This document shows positions 1 to 6,835 of a stretch of 13,084 nt of DNA, piece after piece. Numbering within the stretch: the first letter of the stretch is position 1; the number at the start of each line of letters is the position of its first letter. The notes beneath the pieces are model-generated. The model did no database searches. It saw nothing but the letters and a program-made list of their open reading frames with translations, and was not told the origin of the DNA. A program made the position numbers and the translations under genes. The stretch comes from JAJFTV01 sp964426355 (GTDB taxonomy: Bacteria > Chloroflexota > Anaerolineae > Anaerolineales > Anaerolineaceae), in contig CAYRRA010000123.1 of the NCBI GenBank assembly GCA_964426355.1, positions 1 to 13,084 of the forward strand, read 5' to 3'.

Positions 1-111
1 AATAAAGGTTTCGGCTGGCTATCAAAAATGATAAATCGGCTACGCATGCACAGTTGCGACATCTTTTTTAATACCTGCATCCCGTTTTTGCTGGTATTTC
101 GCAAAACCCGG

Positions 112-140
112 TTGATTTCTGTATTGATTTGTGACACAAT
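112..140 (+). promoter_or_regulatory. Possible promoter of the DUF1801 gene
   Basis: TTGATT at 112-117 and CACAAT at 135-140 are separated by 17 bases, giving a moderate sigma70-like match (4 of 6 bases in each box). The start site would be near 147, leaving a leader of about 46 nt before the ATG at 193. A hairpin at 160-176 (GCCGG, 7-nt loop, CCGGC) sits just before the Shine-Dalgarno sequence. The match is only fair and this is a weak call. The rest of 1-192 shows nothing else I can name. Confidence 0.3.
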
Positions 141-192
141 CGCTGATAGATGATTTGTAGCCGGTTCGATACCGGCGGAAGGACACCGTATC

Positions 193-582
193 ATGGATGA
201 GAGAAAAGTCCTCGCGAATATCGATGAATACATCGCTGCATTCCCGGCAGAGATCCAGATTATCCTGGAAAAGATTCGGAAGACCATCCGAAGCGCTGCA
301 CCAGAAGCAGTGGAGACCATCAGCTATGCCATGCCCACCTTTAAACTCGAAGGCAACCTGGTGCATTTCGCTGCTTTTAAAAGACACATTGGGTTCTACC
401 CAACGCCATCCGGGGTGGAAAAGTTTCAAAAAGAGCTGGCGGTGTATGAAAATGCAAAAGGGTCGATCAGATTTCCCCTCGATCAACCCATCCCGTATGA
501 CCTCATCAGTGAAATCGTTGCTTACAGGGTGCAGGAAAATTTGGAGATGGCACGCGCCAAACGAAAAAAAGGGCTGGGGTAA
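193..582 (+). CDS. DUF1801 / YdhG-like (frataxin-like fold) protein
   Basis: This is a 129-residue soluble protein with no signal peptide or membrane segment. The sequence resembles the DUF1801/YdhG family, whose Bacillus member has been described as a frataxin-like iron chaperone. Recognisable stretches are the N-terminal helix (residues 5-45), the 'ISYAMPTFKLEGNLVHFAAF' block (residues 43-62) and the following 'HIGFYPTPSG' (65-74), which are typical of the family. Its length is normal. The start is set by AAGGA at 179-183, nine bases before the ATG. The basic C-terminal tail (ARAKRKKG) is usual for the family. Family membership is fairly secure; an iron role here is only by analogy, and nothing in the neighbourhood supports it. 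It converges on the diguanylate cyclase gene with an 18-bp gap. Confidence 0.85.
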   Translation: MDERKVLANIDEYIAAFPAEIQIILEKIRKTIRSAAPEAVETISYAMPTFKLEGNLVHFAAFKRHIGFYPTPSGVEKFQKELAVYENAKGSIRFPLDQPIPYDLISEIVAYRVQENLEMARAKRKKGLG

Positions 583-588
583 ACCCAG
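564..588 (-). terminator. Possible terminator of the diguanylate cyclase gene
   Basis: Read on the minus strand, CTGGG (588-584), a five-base loop and CCCAG (578-574) form a hairpin. It is followed by CCC and then a run of seven T (570-564). This is roughly where transcription of the minus-strand cyclase gene should end. It overlaps the last codons of the convergent DUF1801 gene. The three C between stem and T-run make it less than ideal. Confidence 0.4.
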
Positions 589-600
589 GCTGAACGCGGG

Positions 601-2190
601 CTAAACGGTTATGGCGGAATCGCGCTGTTCTTTGCTCCAGACCATCACCCGATTGCGACCGGTTTCTTTTGCGTAATACATTGCCTGGTCGGCTTTGATA
701 GTGAGTTCCTCAGCCTCGCTGCCATGAACCGGAAAACAAGCCACACCGAGTGAGATGGTGGAAGACAAAAACATGCCGTTATCAGCAAGAACAAACTCCT
801 CAATCTTCTTGCGGATTTCTTCTGCACGTTTATGCGCCGCGTCTACGGCTGTGTCGGGCAGCACGAAGATAAACTCCTCTCCTCCATAACGAAAGATAAT
901 ATCCGAGGTGCGCACCAGGCTCTTGGCTAACCGGGAGATTTCCACCAAAAAATGATCTCCGGCTTGATGCCCGTAATGGTCATTGATGTCCTTGAAATGA
1001 TCGACATCTGCAATGATGATGCTGAGGCAGGTGTTTTCCTTCTCTGCTTGTAATACTTCTCTCTCTAGAATTTCTTTGAGATAGCGGCGGTTGTAAAGAC
1101 CGGTGAGCGGGTCTCGAATAGCCTGCTCCCGCAGTTCCGTCTGGAGTTGCTCAATTTCGGCGACGCGTTTATTCAGTTGTTCGTTGGCTGCTTTCAAATG
1201 ATTCTCAGCCAGTTTGCGTTCGCTGATGTCGCGCGCGACAATCTGGAAATGTTGAGGATTCCCATGTTCATCCTTTACCAGTTCCAGGTACATTTCAACA
1301 GGGAGTAACGATCCATCCTTTTTGCGAAAGACACTTTCAAGATGAGGAATATGTTCACCCGTGAGCAGGCGTGCGGCGATAGTGAGCGTCTGGTCAATCT
1401 GCGCAGTGATATCTGAAAACGAGAGCGACATGATCTCGCTTACCGTGTAATCCAGCATATCCGCCCCGCGTTGATTGACGGTAAGGCAACGACCCATCAA
1501 GTCGATGATGAAAACTGCGTCGTGGGTTTGCTCAAACAGGTTGCGAAAGCGCATTTCGCTGGCAAGCAGTCTCCCTTCCGTCTGGATGCGCTCGGCAATT
1601 TCCCGGTTGGAGCGTTCAAGCGCTCTCAGCGTGGTGCGCAGTAAAAAGTAAGCCAGGCTGCCGATTAACAAGAAGAACAAGACGTAGATGACCCAGTAAA
1701 TGACGTCAATCTCGTAGGTTTTCTCGGCGATAATACCGTGATTGATCGACCAGATTAATCCCCCCAGGAGCAGCGAGCTGGCAACCGAGGAGATGATGAT
1801 CCCCCTCATCTCGAATAAAAAACCCGCTGTGATGATGATGAACAGATAACTTGCCGTGGTGGGCGTCAGGATGGTGCCCAGGCTGGCAATGGCAGCCGTG
1901 ATCAGAAATAACCCGGCGACAATGAGCCAGAAACTGACCTCTTTTACCTTGCCTTTAAACAAAAAATACCGAAGAACCAGGCAGGTTAAAAAAATCAGGG
2001 TATCAACAATTTTTACGGCAACAGGGAACTGCTCACTCAACACAACAACGGGCAGCATAATACTCATGAAAGCCAGCATTGCAATGAAAATGGCGTTCAG
2101 CAAGCGCGCGTGATGCGTCTTTGCCTCGTCTTCAACAAATACGGGGGGTTGCAGCCAGCGTTGGATTTGGGCGATAAATTGTTTTTGCAT
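601..2190 (-). CDS. Membrane PAS-GGDEF diguanylate cyclase
   Basis: This 529-residue protein probably makes cyclic di-GMP from two GTP in response to a membrane or PAS-sensed signal. Six hydrophobic segments lie at about 31-51, 58-78, 86-108, 112-126, 130-150 and 163-185. A PAS domain follows at about 213-325, with the usual 'ARDISERK' exit helix. A coiled-coil linker (about 328-355) leads into a GGDEF domain at 357-520. The GGDEF domain has DPLTGLYNRR (360-369), the metal-binding DVDHFKDIND (395-404) and a GGEEF active-site loop (436-440). The inhibitory I-site RTSD (427-430) sits five residues before GGEEF, so product inhibition is expected. There is no EAL or HD-GYP domain, so it looks like a pure synthase. 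The N-terminal segments do not match a named sensor domain I recognise. No clear Shine-Dalgarno precedes the start; the stop of a seven-codon upstream frame directly abuts the ATG. Confidence 0.93.
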   Translation of the reverse strand: MQKQFIAQIQRWLQPPVFVEDEAKTHHARLLNAIFIAMLAFMSIMLPVVVLSEQFPVAVKIVDTLIFLTCLVLRYFLFKGKVKEVSFWLIVAGLFLITAAIASLGTILTPTTASYLFIIITAGFLFEMRGIIISSVASSLLLGGLIWSINHGIIAEKTYEIDVIYWVIYVLFFLLIGSLAYFLLRTTLRALERSNREIAERIQTEGRLLASEMRFRNLFEQTHDAVFIIDLMGRCLTVNQRGADMLDYTVSEIMSLSFSDITAQIDQTLTIAARLLTGEHIPHLESVFRKKDGSLLPVEMYLELVKDEHGNPQHFQIVARDISERKLAENHLKAANEQLNKRVAEIEQLQTELREQAIRDPLTGLYNRRYLKEILEREVLQAEKENTCLSIIIADVDHFKDINDHYGHQAGDHFLVEISRLAKSLVRTSDIIFRYGGEEFIFVLPDTAVDAAHKRAEEIRKKIEEFVLADNGMFLSSTISLGVACFPVHGSEAEELTIKADQAMYYAKETGRNRVMVWSKEQRDSAITV

Positions 2191-2280
2191 TTATACAGGG
2201 TTGAGAGGAACCATAAGGGATTTCAGTTCCTTGTGGTTACACCATAAAAGAAACCAATAAGCGGTAAAAATCCTTCAACA

Positions 2281-2289
2281 AGTATAGCA
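2281..2289 (-). promoter_or_regulatory. Extended -10 promoter for the diguanylate cyclase gene
   Basis: On the minus strand, TGC at 2289-2287 is followed directly by TATACT at 2286-2281, an extended -10 element with five of six consensus bases. The -35 region is weak (TTACTG at 17-bp spacing). Transcription would begin near 2274, giving a leader of about 84 nt. I see no known riboswitch in that leader. Confidence 0.45.
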
Positions 2290-2457
2290 TAGACCAGGAT
2301 TGCCAGTAAAAAATCAGGATTACTTCAAGAAACAACAGGATGCACGTCAAGGTTCCATGCGGATCTCACTCATTGCAATGCCACTTCAGGATAAAATACC
2401 TGTATGCAATTTTGTATTTGTTTCATCAACCAGCGATCAATGAATTGAACTAACTAA

Positions 2458-3030
2458 ATGTTGGATCGGCAAATCGTTTATTCCCTGTTTGAGCAGCAGC
2501 GCGATCGTAGACTTTCACGATGGCAAATCGTGTTTTTATTCTATTACGGATTAATGGGACCATGGATGCTGATCCTATCAATCTTGCTTCTGCTCATACC
2601 CGGAGGGGCTACACCAGGTTTGCTGTGGTTTTGGGGGGTGATCCATAGCGGTTTGTTGTTCTGGTTTCTCTATGATGCCAGGAACGATCAGATTTGCGCC
2701 GGGATGATGCTGCAAGCTATATCCGACGGCGGCAGGCAGTTAGCATGGATCTACCGCTGCGACACTTTGACTGCACAAGGGGCGCTGCAAGGGATCGCTT
2801 TCCATTTCCGTTTCACCAACAAACGACACGGTTCGCTCAGCACCACCGATGAAATGGTATCCGGGATGCTGGCGTATTTTGCACAGAATTATCCCCAAAT
2901 CAGCACAGGTTACAGCGCAAACCTCGAAAAAAAATTCCTGCGTTCACCACAGAGTTGTAAAGAGAGCCCGCAACGGGGCCATGCAGTGAAGGTGGAAAGC
3001 GTGGATTACAGCCAGGCAAACGGCTGGTGA
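2458..3030 (+). CDS. Small two-TM membrane protein, unknown function
   Basis: I do not recognise this 190-residue protein. It has a short basic, polar N-terminus (residues 1-22) and two strongly hydrophobic segments at about 24-47 and 52-72, joined by a short PGG turn. A probable cytosolic part follows. Residues about 80-160 could be a small beta-rich domain. The last 30 residues or so look low-complexity and unlike a folded domain. A two-TM hairpin plus small cytosolic domain resembles membrane PH-like or DUF anchors, but I cannot assign a family. No good Shine-Dalgarno precedes the ATG at 2458. An in-frame TGA at 2446 blocks any longer upstream start. The frame reads away from the divergent cyclase gene. 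Coding status is likely but not certain. Confidence 0.55.
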   Translation: MLDRQIVYSLFEQQRDRRLSRWQIVFLFYYGLMGPWMLILSILLLLIPGGATPGLLWFWGVIHSGLLFWFLYDARNDQICAGMMLQAISDGGRQLAWIYRCDTLTAQGALQGIAFHFRFTNKRHGSLSTTDEMVSGMLAYFAQNYPQISTGYSANLEKKFLRSPQSCKESPQRGHAVKVESVDYSQANGW

Positions 3031-3350
3031 GGGTCTTTTCTCCAGATAAGTACGAAGGTGAGACAATAGAGACCAGCGAGGCTGTTTAATAAAAGGCAAC
3101 CTCGTTGTTTGCCTGAAAGGGGAGCTTGCTACTAAAAACACGAAGCACAAAGAAAAAACGGGAAATACATCGTACTCCGTGGTTTCTCTTCACAATAGCA
3201 TGACAGACTGGGCGCACTTTGTTCTTCCGAATAAGATGACCTTGTCAATGGGTTAAGTAGATTTCTGTTGGGTTGCGCGGGGCTTCTGGATTGTAAGGGC
3301 TTGCGAACTTCCCCCCTCCACCACAACCTACCTATTATCCTGCCGGGTTA
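3031..3350. other. Gene-free stretch before the repeat array
   Basis: I find no credible gene here; the short open frames lack start signals and family resemblance. An inverted repeat, AGGCAA with TTGCCT, lies near 3093-3114 just after the two-TM gene. It could be a weak terminator, but it lacks a proper T-run. The later part of the stretch leads into the repeat array. Confidence 0.4.
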
Positions 3351-3609
3351 GCCTGCTTTGCAGGGGCTGCGGTGATCCTTCACTGCGTTCAGGATGACAA
3401 CCCGGGCGTGTTGTCATGCCGAATGCAATGAGGCATCCACCCGGGTTTACGCACAGCAGCGTTGCCTACCACGCAGGGGCTGCGGTGATCCTTCACTGCC
3501 GTTCAGGATGACAATCTGACCTGCGTTCCAATTCCCCCTCGAAACCCAACAACATCCACTATTCCCTGCCCCAACCCAATCACCAGTTACCCATTACGAA
3601 TCACCTGTC
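3351..3609 (+). repeat. Left composite repeat array (core, inverted core, core plus tail)
   Basis: The block has three parts. Core A (3371-3400) runs GGTGATCCTTCACTGCGTTC and then AGGATGACAA, and is preceded by a small hairpin at 3351-3367 (GCCTGC/GCAGGGGC). A diverged inverted core follows at 3411-3441. A second direct core lies at 3473-3514 (hairpin region from 3462), followed by a tail to 3609 containing CTCGAAACCC and CCCAATCACCAGTTACC. Core A and its inverted partner could form a hairpin with arms of about 30 bases around a 10-base loop. The same three-part order recurs in inverted orientation at 5347-5598. No transposase or other coding sequence lies inside. The units resemble dispersed palindromic bacterial repeats (REP/BIME-like); I do not recognise a named family. 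Confidence 0.85.
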
Positions 3610-3618
3610 ACAGTCAGT

Positions 3619-3760
3619 TTGCCATGTTGGGGCAACGGTGACTCCTCACTGCGTTCGGCGTGACAAAGCGGTTGCTTTTCAATTTCCTCTCGAAACCCGA
3701 CAACAGCCACCGCACCCTGCCACAACCCAATCACCAGTTACCTGTTACGGATTACCTGTC
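3619..3760 (+). repeat. Second direct copy of the core-plus-tail repeat
   Basis: This is a diverged direct copy of the unit at 3462-3609. It has a leading hairpin (TTGCC at 3619-3623 with GGCAA), a core at 3637-3666 reading GGTGACTCCTCACTGCG and then TTCGGCGTGACAA, and a tail to 3760 with CTCGAAACCCGACAACAGCC and CCCAATCACCAGTTACC. Unit length is about 142 bases, close to its neighbour. Together they form an imperfect tandem pair whose tails point toward the TetR gene. Confidence 0.85.
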
Positions 3761-3805
3761 CTGCAGGAGAAGCGTTGATCCCTCTTTTATCAAAAAATCT
3801 GGGTC

Positions 3806-3834
3806 TTGACAAAATATTTATATTTACTTACTAT
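3806..3834 (+). promoter_or_regulatory. Promoter of the TetR-methyltransferase pair
   Basis: A perfect -35 box TTGACA (3806-3811) and TACTAT (3829-3834) are separated by 17 bases. Transcription should begin near 3841, leaving a leader of about 16 nt before the ATG at 3857. The ribosome site in that leader is poor (AAAGAGA). Confidence 0.7.
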
Positions 3835-3846
3835 TAACTAAGTAAA
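3823..3846 (+). promoter_or_regulatory. Palindromic operator, likely bound by the adjacent TetR protein
   Basis: TTTACTTA (3823-3830) and its exact reverse complement TAAGTAAA (3839-3846) flank an 8-base centre, giving a 24-bp operator. It covers the -10 box and the predicted start site. TetR proteins commonly repress their own promoter through such a site, so autorepression of both downstream genes is the natural reading. Confidence 0.7.
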
Positions 3847-3856
3847 GAGATAAATC

Positions 3857-4474
3857 ATGCGAAAATCACGAGATGGCGAAGGAACAAAAGAGGCTGTCAT
3901 CGCGGCAGCTAAAGAGGTGTTTGCCGAGAAAGGTTTTGCCGGTACATCGCTGGCGATGATTGCCCAAAAAAGCGGGATATCCGATGGGTTGATTCTGCAT
4001 CACTTCCAAAGCAAGAAAAACCTTTACCACGTGGTGCTCAACAGCCTGGGTGAAGAATACCGCAAAGCAATCTCAGCCGCCTGGACGAACTCCCCAAACC
4101 CGGCAGAGGCGTCTCAGAACGTACTGCAAGCCACGGTTCAGTACTGGAGCACAGACCGGGTCTATAACCGCATCGCTCTTTGGGCATACCTGGAAAACCA
4201 GACAGAGCTGATGGAAGAAGAAACAAAAATCACGGCAGACCTGTCAGCGGTGCTATCGCAAATGCAGGCTGCCGGTCAGGTTGACCCGACCTTTTCGCCG
4301 TTTGTCTTGTTGACCATGACCATCGGACCGATCCATTTTTGGACGCGCTATCGGGAGCAGTTTAAGCAAGCTTTACAGTTAGATTCCTCCCTGGAGGGAA
4401 TGAACGAGGTCTTTTTGAATGAGTATATCCATCTGATCCAGAAAATGTACCAGCCACCGTTGGATCAGATATAG
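3857..4474 (+). CDS. TetR/AcrR family transcriptional regulator
   Basis: This 205-residue protein has a normal length for the family. The N-terminal DNA-binding domain spans residues 11-57: helix 1 is 'TKEAVIAAAKEVFAEKGF', followed by 'GTSLAMIAQKSGISDGLILH' and the characteristic 'HHFQSKKNLY' (48-57). The rest (about 60-205) is the helical ligand-binding and dimerisation domain, which is variable and does not reveal the ligand. The gene ends 19 bp before a membrane-anchored methyltransferase on the same strand, so the two are probably cotranscribed. A palindromic operator overlaps its own promoter, which points to autorepression relieved by a small molecule. The repeat blocks on either side of the pair make it a discrete two-gene cassette. 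Confidence 0.93.
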   Translation: MRKSRDGEGTKEAVIAAAKEVFAEKGFAGTSLAMIAQKSGISDGLILHHFQSKKNLYHVVLNSLGEEYRKAISAAWTNSPNPAEASQNVLQATVQYWSTDRVYNRIALWAYLENQTELMEEETKITADLSAVLSQMQAAGQVDPTFSPFVLLTMTIGPIHFWTRYREQFKQALQLDSSLEGMNEVFLNEYIHLIQKMYQPPLDQI

Positions 4475-4493
4475 CAAGAGAAAGAAGGTTAGC

Positions 4494-5273
4494 ATGAAAT
4501 CTGGAGAAAATAAAAAAATCGATTTTGGCAATTGGGTTTCGGTTAAGTTCATCGTCGTTCCTACCGTGCTGGGGCTGCTTTGCCTGGGTGCGGGTATTTG
4601 GATCCACTGGCTCTTTTTCATCGGGGTGGCGCTTTTTGGGGTGATTGCGGGCTATTTTGCAGCGGCTCGCCATATCTTTTCTGCGAGCGGAAGAAACCTC
4701 AAAGACCGCGTGCAAGACCTGGTGGTTGAGCACCTCCAATGGGACGGCAAAGGGAAGGTGTTGGATATCGGTTGCGGCAATGCCCCACTAACCATTAAGA
4801 TCGCCCAACAGTACCCTGAAGCTGAAATCATCGGATTGGATTACTGGGGCAAAGGATGGGACTATTCAGAACAGATGTGCCGCCAGAACGCACAGCTTTC
4901 CGGGGTGAACGGACGGGTATCCTTCAAACAAGGCAGCGCGACTGCACTTCCGTTTGAGGATGCCAGTTTCGACCTGGTCGTCAGCAACCTGGTGTTTCAT
5001 GAGGTAAAAGATGCAGCAGACAAACGCGATTCGATCCGTGAAGCGCTGCGCGTGCTGAAACCCGGTGGGGTTTTCGTACTGCAAGATTTGTTTTTACTGC
5101 GCGAATATTACGGCACACCAGAAGAACTGGTTGAGATCGTGCGCGGCTGGGGTACAAGCAACGTTGAACTCGTTCATACCTGCGATTCCGCCTTTATCCC
5201 AAAACTTGTCAAACTGCCGTTTATGGTGGGTACGCTTGCGCTTCTGCGCGGGGTCAAATCTCTGCCTGCATAA
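4494..5273 (+). CDS. Membrane-anchored class I SAM-dependent methyltransferase
   Basis: This 259-residue protein has two hydrophobic segments (about 17-36 and 38-58) followed by a Rossmann-type methyltransferase domain (about 70-235). Motif I is VLDIGCGNAPL (89-99), the acidic end of strand 2 is GLDYW (114-118), and 'GSATALPFEDASFDLVVSNL' (147-166) covers the later SAM-pocket motifs. LKPGG (188-192) is the typical post-motif loop. The resemblance is to the UbiE/Methyltransf_11 group, so the substrate is likely a small molecule or lipid, which fits a membrane anchor. The substrate itself cannot be read from sequence. Shine-Dalgarno AAGAAGG (4482-4488) lies five bases before the ATG. It follows the TetR gene by 19 bp and is probably controlled by it. 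A role in detoxification or membrane modification is inference. Confidence 0.9.
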   Translation: MKSGENKKIDFGNWVSVKFIVVPTVLGLLCLGAGIWIHWLFFIGVALFGVIAGYFAAARHIFSASGRNLKDRVQDLVVEHLQWDGKGKVLDIGCGNAPLTIKIAQQYPEAEIIGLDYWGKGWDYSEQMCRQNAQLSGVNGRVSFKQGSATALPFEDASFDLVVSNLVFHEVKDAADKRDSIREALRVLKPGGVFVLQDLFLLREYYGTPEELVEIVRGWGTSNVELVHTCDSAFIPKLVKLPFMVGTLALLRGVKSLPA

Positions 5274-5346
5274 AAAGGATGCTGTTCCCATATCGTAACT
5301 TGAAGGGGCTGCCTCAAAAGAAGGTTGTGGGAGAGCAAACCATAAA
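5274..5346. other. Spacer after the methyltransferase gene
   Basis: No gene and no convincing terminator is visible between the methyltransferase stop and the right repeat array. The plus-strand transcript may therefore run into the repeats. Confidence 0.4.
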
Positions 5347-5598
5347 AGGTGATTCGTAATCAGTAAACGGAGATTGGGTTGGGCTGGGTGCGGTGGCTGT
5401 TGTCGGGTTTCGAGGGGGCATTGGAACGCAGCCACTCTGTCATCCCGACCAGCGGGAGGGATCACCATTGGCTCTGCTGGGCAGGTAGCGTTGCAATGCA
5501 TCGGTTCAGGTCGATCCTTCGCTCTGCTCAGGACGACAGTACGCCCAGGTTGTCATCCTGAACGGCAGTGAGGGATCACCGTTGCCACTGCCTGGCAA
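5347..5598 (-). repeat. Right composite repeat array, inverted relative to the left
   Basis: Read on the minus strand this repeats the order of 3351-3609. First is a hairpin (TTGCCA/TGGCAA, 5598-5582) with a core at 5581-5550. A core in the opposite orientation follows (5509-5538 on the plus strand). Last is a core plus tail (5484-5347) with CTCGAAACCCGACAACAGCC and GATTACGAATCACCT. The core at 5550-5581 differs from the one at 3483-3514 by about one base over 31. The spacer between the first two cores is also shared (GACAACCTGGGCGT here, GACAACCCGGGCGT on the left). The homology therefore covers the whole block of about 250 bp, not only the cores. Nothing in it looks coding. Confidence 0.85.
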
Positions 5599-5647
5599 GC
5601 TGTGCTGCTGGAGTGTGAGAGTTAAAGAAGATAAGCAGCTGCGAAGC

Positions 5648-6760
5648 TTAGACCGGTCGTTCAAAAATGCGGTAACGCCGCAGGGGTTTTGCATCCAGCT
5701 TGAGGATGGCGTTGTTCATTGGGTCGTTATCTTCCAGTACGTAATTAATCTCCATGCGGAGTTCCGAGTTATAGCAGGATTCATACAGAGCGCGGTAAAT
5801 CAGGCTGTCCACGCCCTTGCCGTGATATTCGGGCACCACACCCAAACCGAACATGCGGTATTGGTTTAAACGAGGCAGTTTGCGCAGCAGCTTGAGCCAT
5901 CCGAACGGAAACATCTTGCCCTTGATTTCCTTCAGGATCAGGTTGACATCGGGGATGGCGATGGCGAACCCAATGGGATTGCCTTGCTGGTCTTCGGCGA
6001 AGAGCACCGCTTTGGGATGAATGACCGGTTTCAGGTCGCGAGCCATCGCGCGCACCTCAGCATCGGTCACGGGGGAGTAACCCCAGTTACCGGTCAGGCT
6101 CTGGTTGGAGAGGTCCATGATCGTTTCAACCTCGTCGTCGAAGTTGTTCATGTCAACCGGGCGCACGCGCACCTGGTATCGCTCTGCCACTTTTTCGGTC
6201 AGTGATAAGATGCGATTCGGGATTTGATACCCCTCGCGCGCATCGATGATATATACTAACAGGTCTTTAACCTTTTTCAGACCAAAGTCCTCATACTGCT
6301 GGTTATAGTATGCCGGGTTGTAAGGTGCCATGATGACCGGTGAAGGTTCAAACCCTTCCACTACCGACCCCCACTCCTGTGAAACAAAGCTCCACGGTCC
6401 GCGCATCGATTGCATTCCCTGGTCCTCCAGCCAGCTCCGAGCTGTTTCCAACAGCAACCGGGAACACTCCCCTTCGTTTGGGCATTCATAATAGCCGAAC
6501 AGACCCACCTTTTCACCCCAGAACTCGTTTGCCAAAAAGTCGTAGAAGGCGGCAATACGACCGATGACGCGCCCATCCTCTTTGAGCAGGAAAAGACGAT
6601 ATTCGCAATGGTCGAGCATTGGGTTGCGCTGTGGATCAAATTGACCACGCAGCTCACTGCGTAGCGGTGGTACCCAAAGCGGGTCGTCTTTATAAAAATG
6701 ATAAGGAAAATGAATAAACGCGTTTCGTTCGGAACGGCTTGTAACGGGGGTGATTCGCAT
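5648..6760 (-). CDS. YghO/BcerS-like GNAT-fold protein
   Basis: This is a 370-residue protein resembling the YghO family, whose members carry GNAT acyltransferase-like domains. The N-terminal half (about 1-170) includes 'RIAAFYDFLANEFWGEKVGL' and 'MRGPWSFVSQEWG', conserved in the family. The C-terminal half (about 200-370) carries a GNAT motif A-like segment, 'GLGVVPEYHGKGVDSLIY' (305-322), expected to bind an acyl-CoA. The substrate is unknown. I chose the ATG at 6760 over a longer frame reaching 6793. AGGAG (6770-6766) lies five bases before 6760, and the predicted promoter places the transcript start near 6792, inside the longer version. It follows the MFS gene on the same strand by 75 bp but appears to have its own promoter. 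Any functional link to the transporter is unproven. Confidence 0.82.
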   Translation of the reverse strand: MRITPVTSRSERNAFIHFPYHFYKDDPLWVPPLRSELRGQFDPQRNPMLDHCEYRLFLLKEDGRVIGRIAAFYDFLANEFWGEKVGLFGYYECPNEGECSRLLLETARSWLEDQGMQSMRGPWSFVSQEWGSVVEGFEPSPVIMAPYNPAYYNQQYEDFGLKKVKDLLVYIIDAREGYQIPNRILSLTEKVAERYQVRVRPVDMNNFDDEVETIMDLSNQSLTGNWGYSPVTDAEVRAMARDLKPVIHPKAVLFAEDQQGNPIGFAIAIPDVNLILKEIKGKMFPFGWLKLLRKLPRLNQYRMFGLGVVPEYHGKGVDSLIYRALYESCYNSELRMEINYVLEDNDPMNNAILKLDAKPLRRYRIFERPV

Positions 6761-6798
6761 GGATGCTCCTGGTATGGGCTGAATGAACAACAATTACC

Positions 6799-6827
6799 AC
6801 ATTAGCAGAAATTCTACCCCACGTCAA
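6799..6827 (-). promoter_or_regulatory. Promoter of the YghO-like gene
   Basis: On the minus strand TTGACG (6827-6822) and TAATGT (6804-6799) are 17 bases apart. TGC directly precedes the -10 box, making it an extended -10. The start site would be near 6792, 32 nt before the chosen ATG. Confidence 0.55.
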
Positions 6828-6835
6828 TAACGGAT

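Noticed and set aside
160..176. tRNA T-arm-like hairpin (GCCGG, TTCGATA, CCGGC)
   Set aside because: No matching acceptor, D or anticodon arms lie upstream at the right distances, and the last loop base does not fit. It is not a tRNA, and no attachment-site duplicate was seen.
40..486. 148-residue open frame on the minus strand
   Set aside because: It is antisense to the DUF1801 gene, which has family resemblance and a good ribosome site; this frame has neither.
2404..2448. 14-codon frame after a TAAAAT box upstream of the two-TM gene
   Set aside because: The -10-like box at 2392-2397 is followed by an ATG at 2404, suggesting a leaderless mini-gene, but there is no -35 box and no conserved feature. 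Chance is more likely.
3351..3760. CRISPR array
   Set aside because: The repeats occur in both orientations, have unequal spacing and share their 'spacers' between copies. No cas genes are present.
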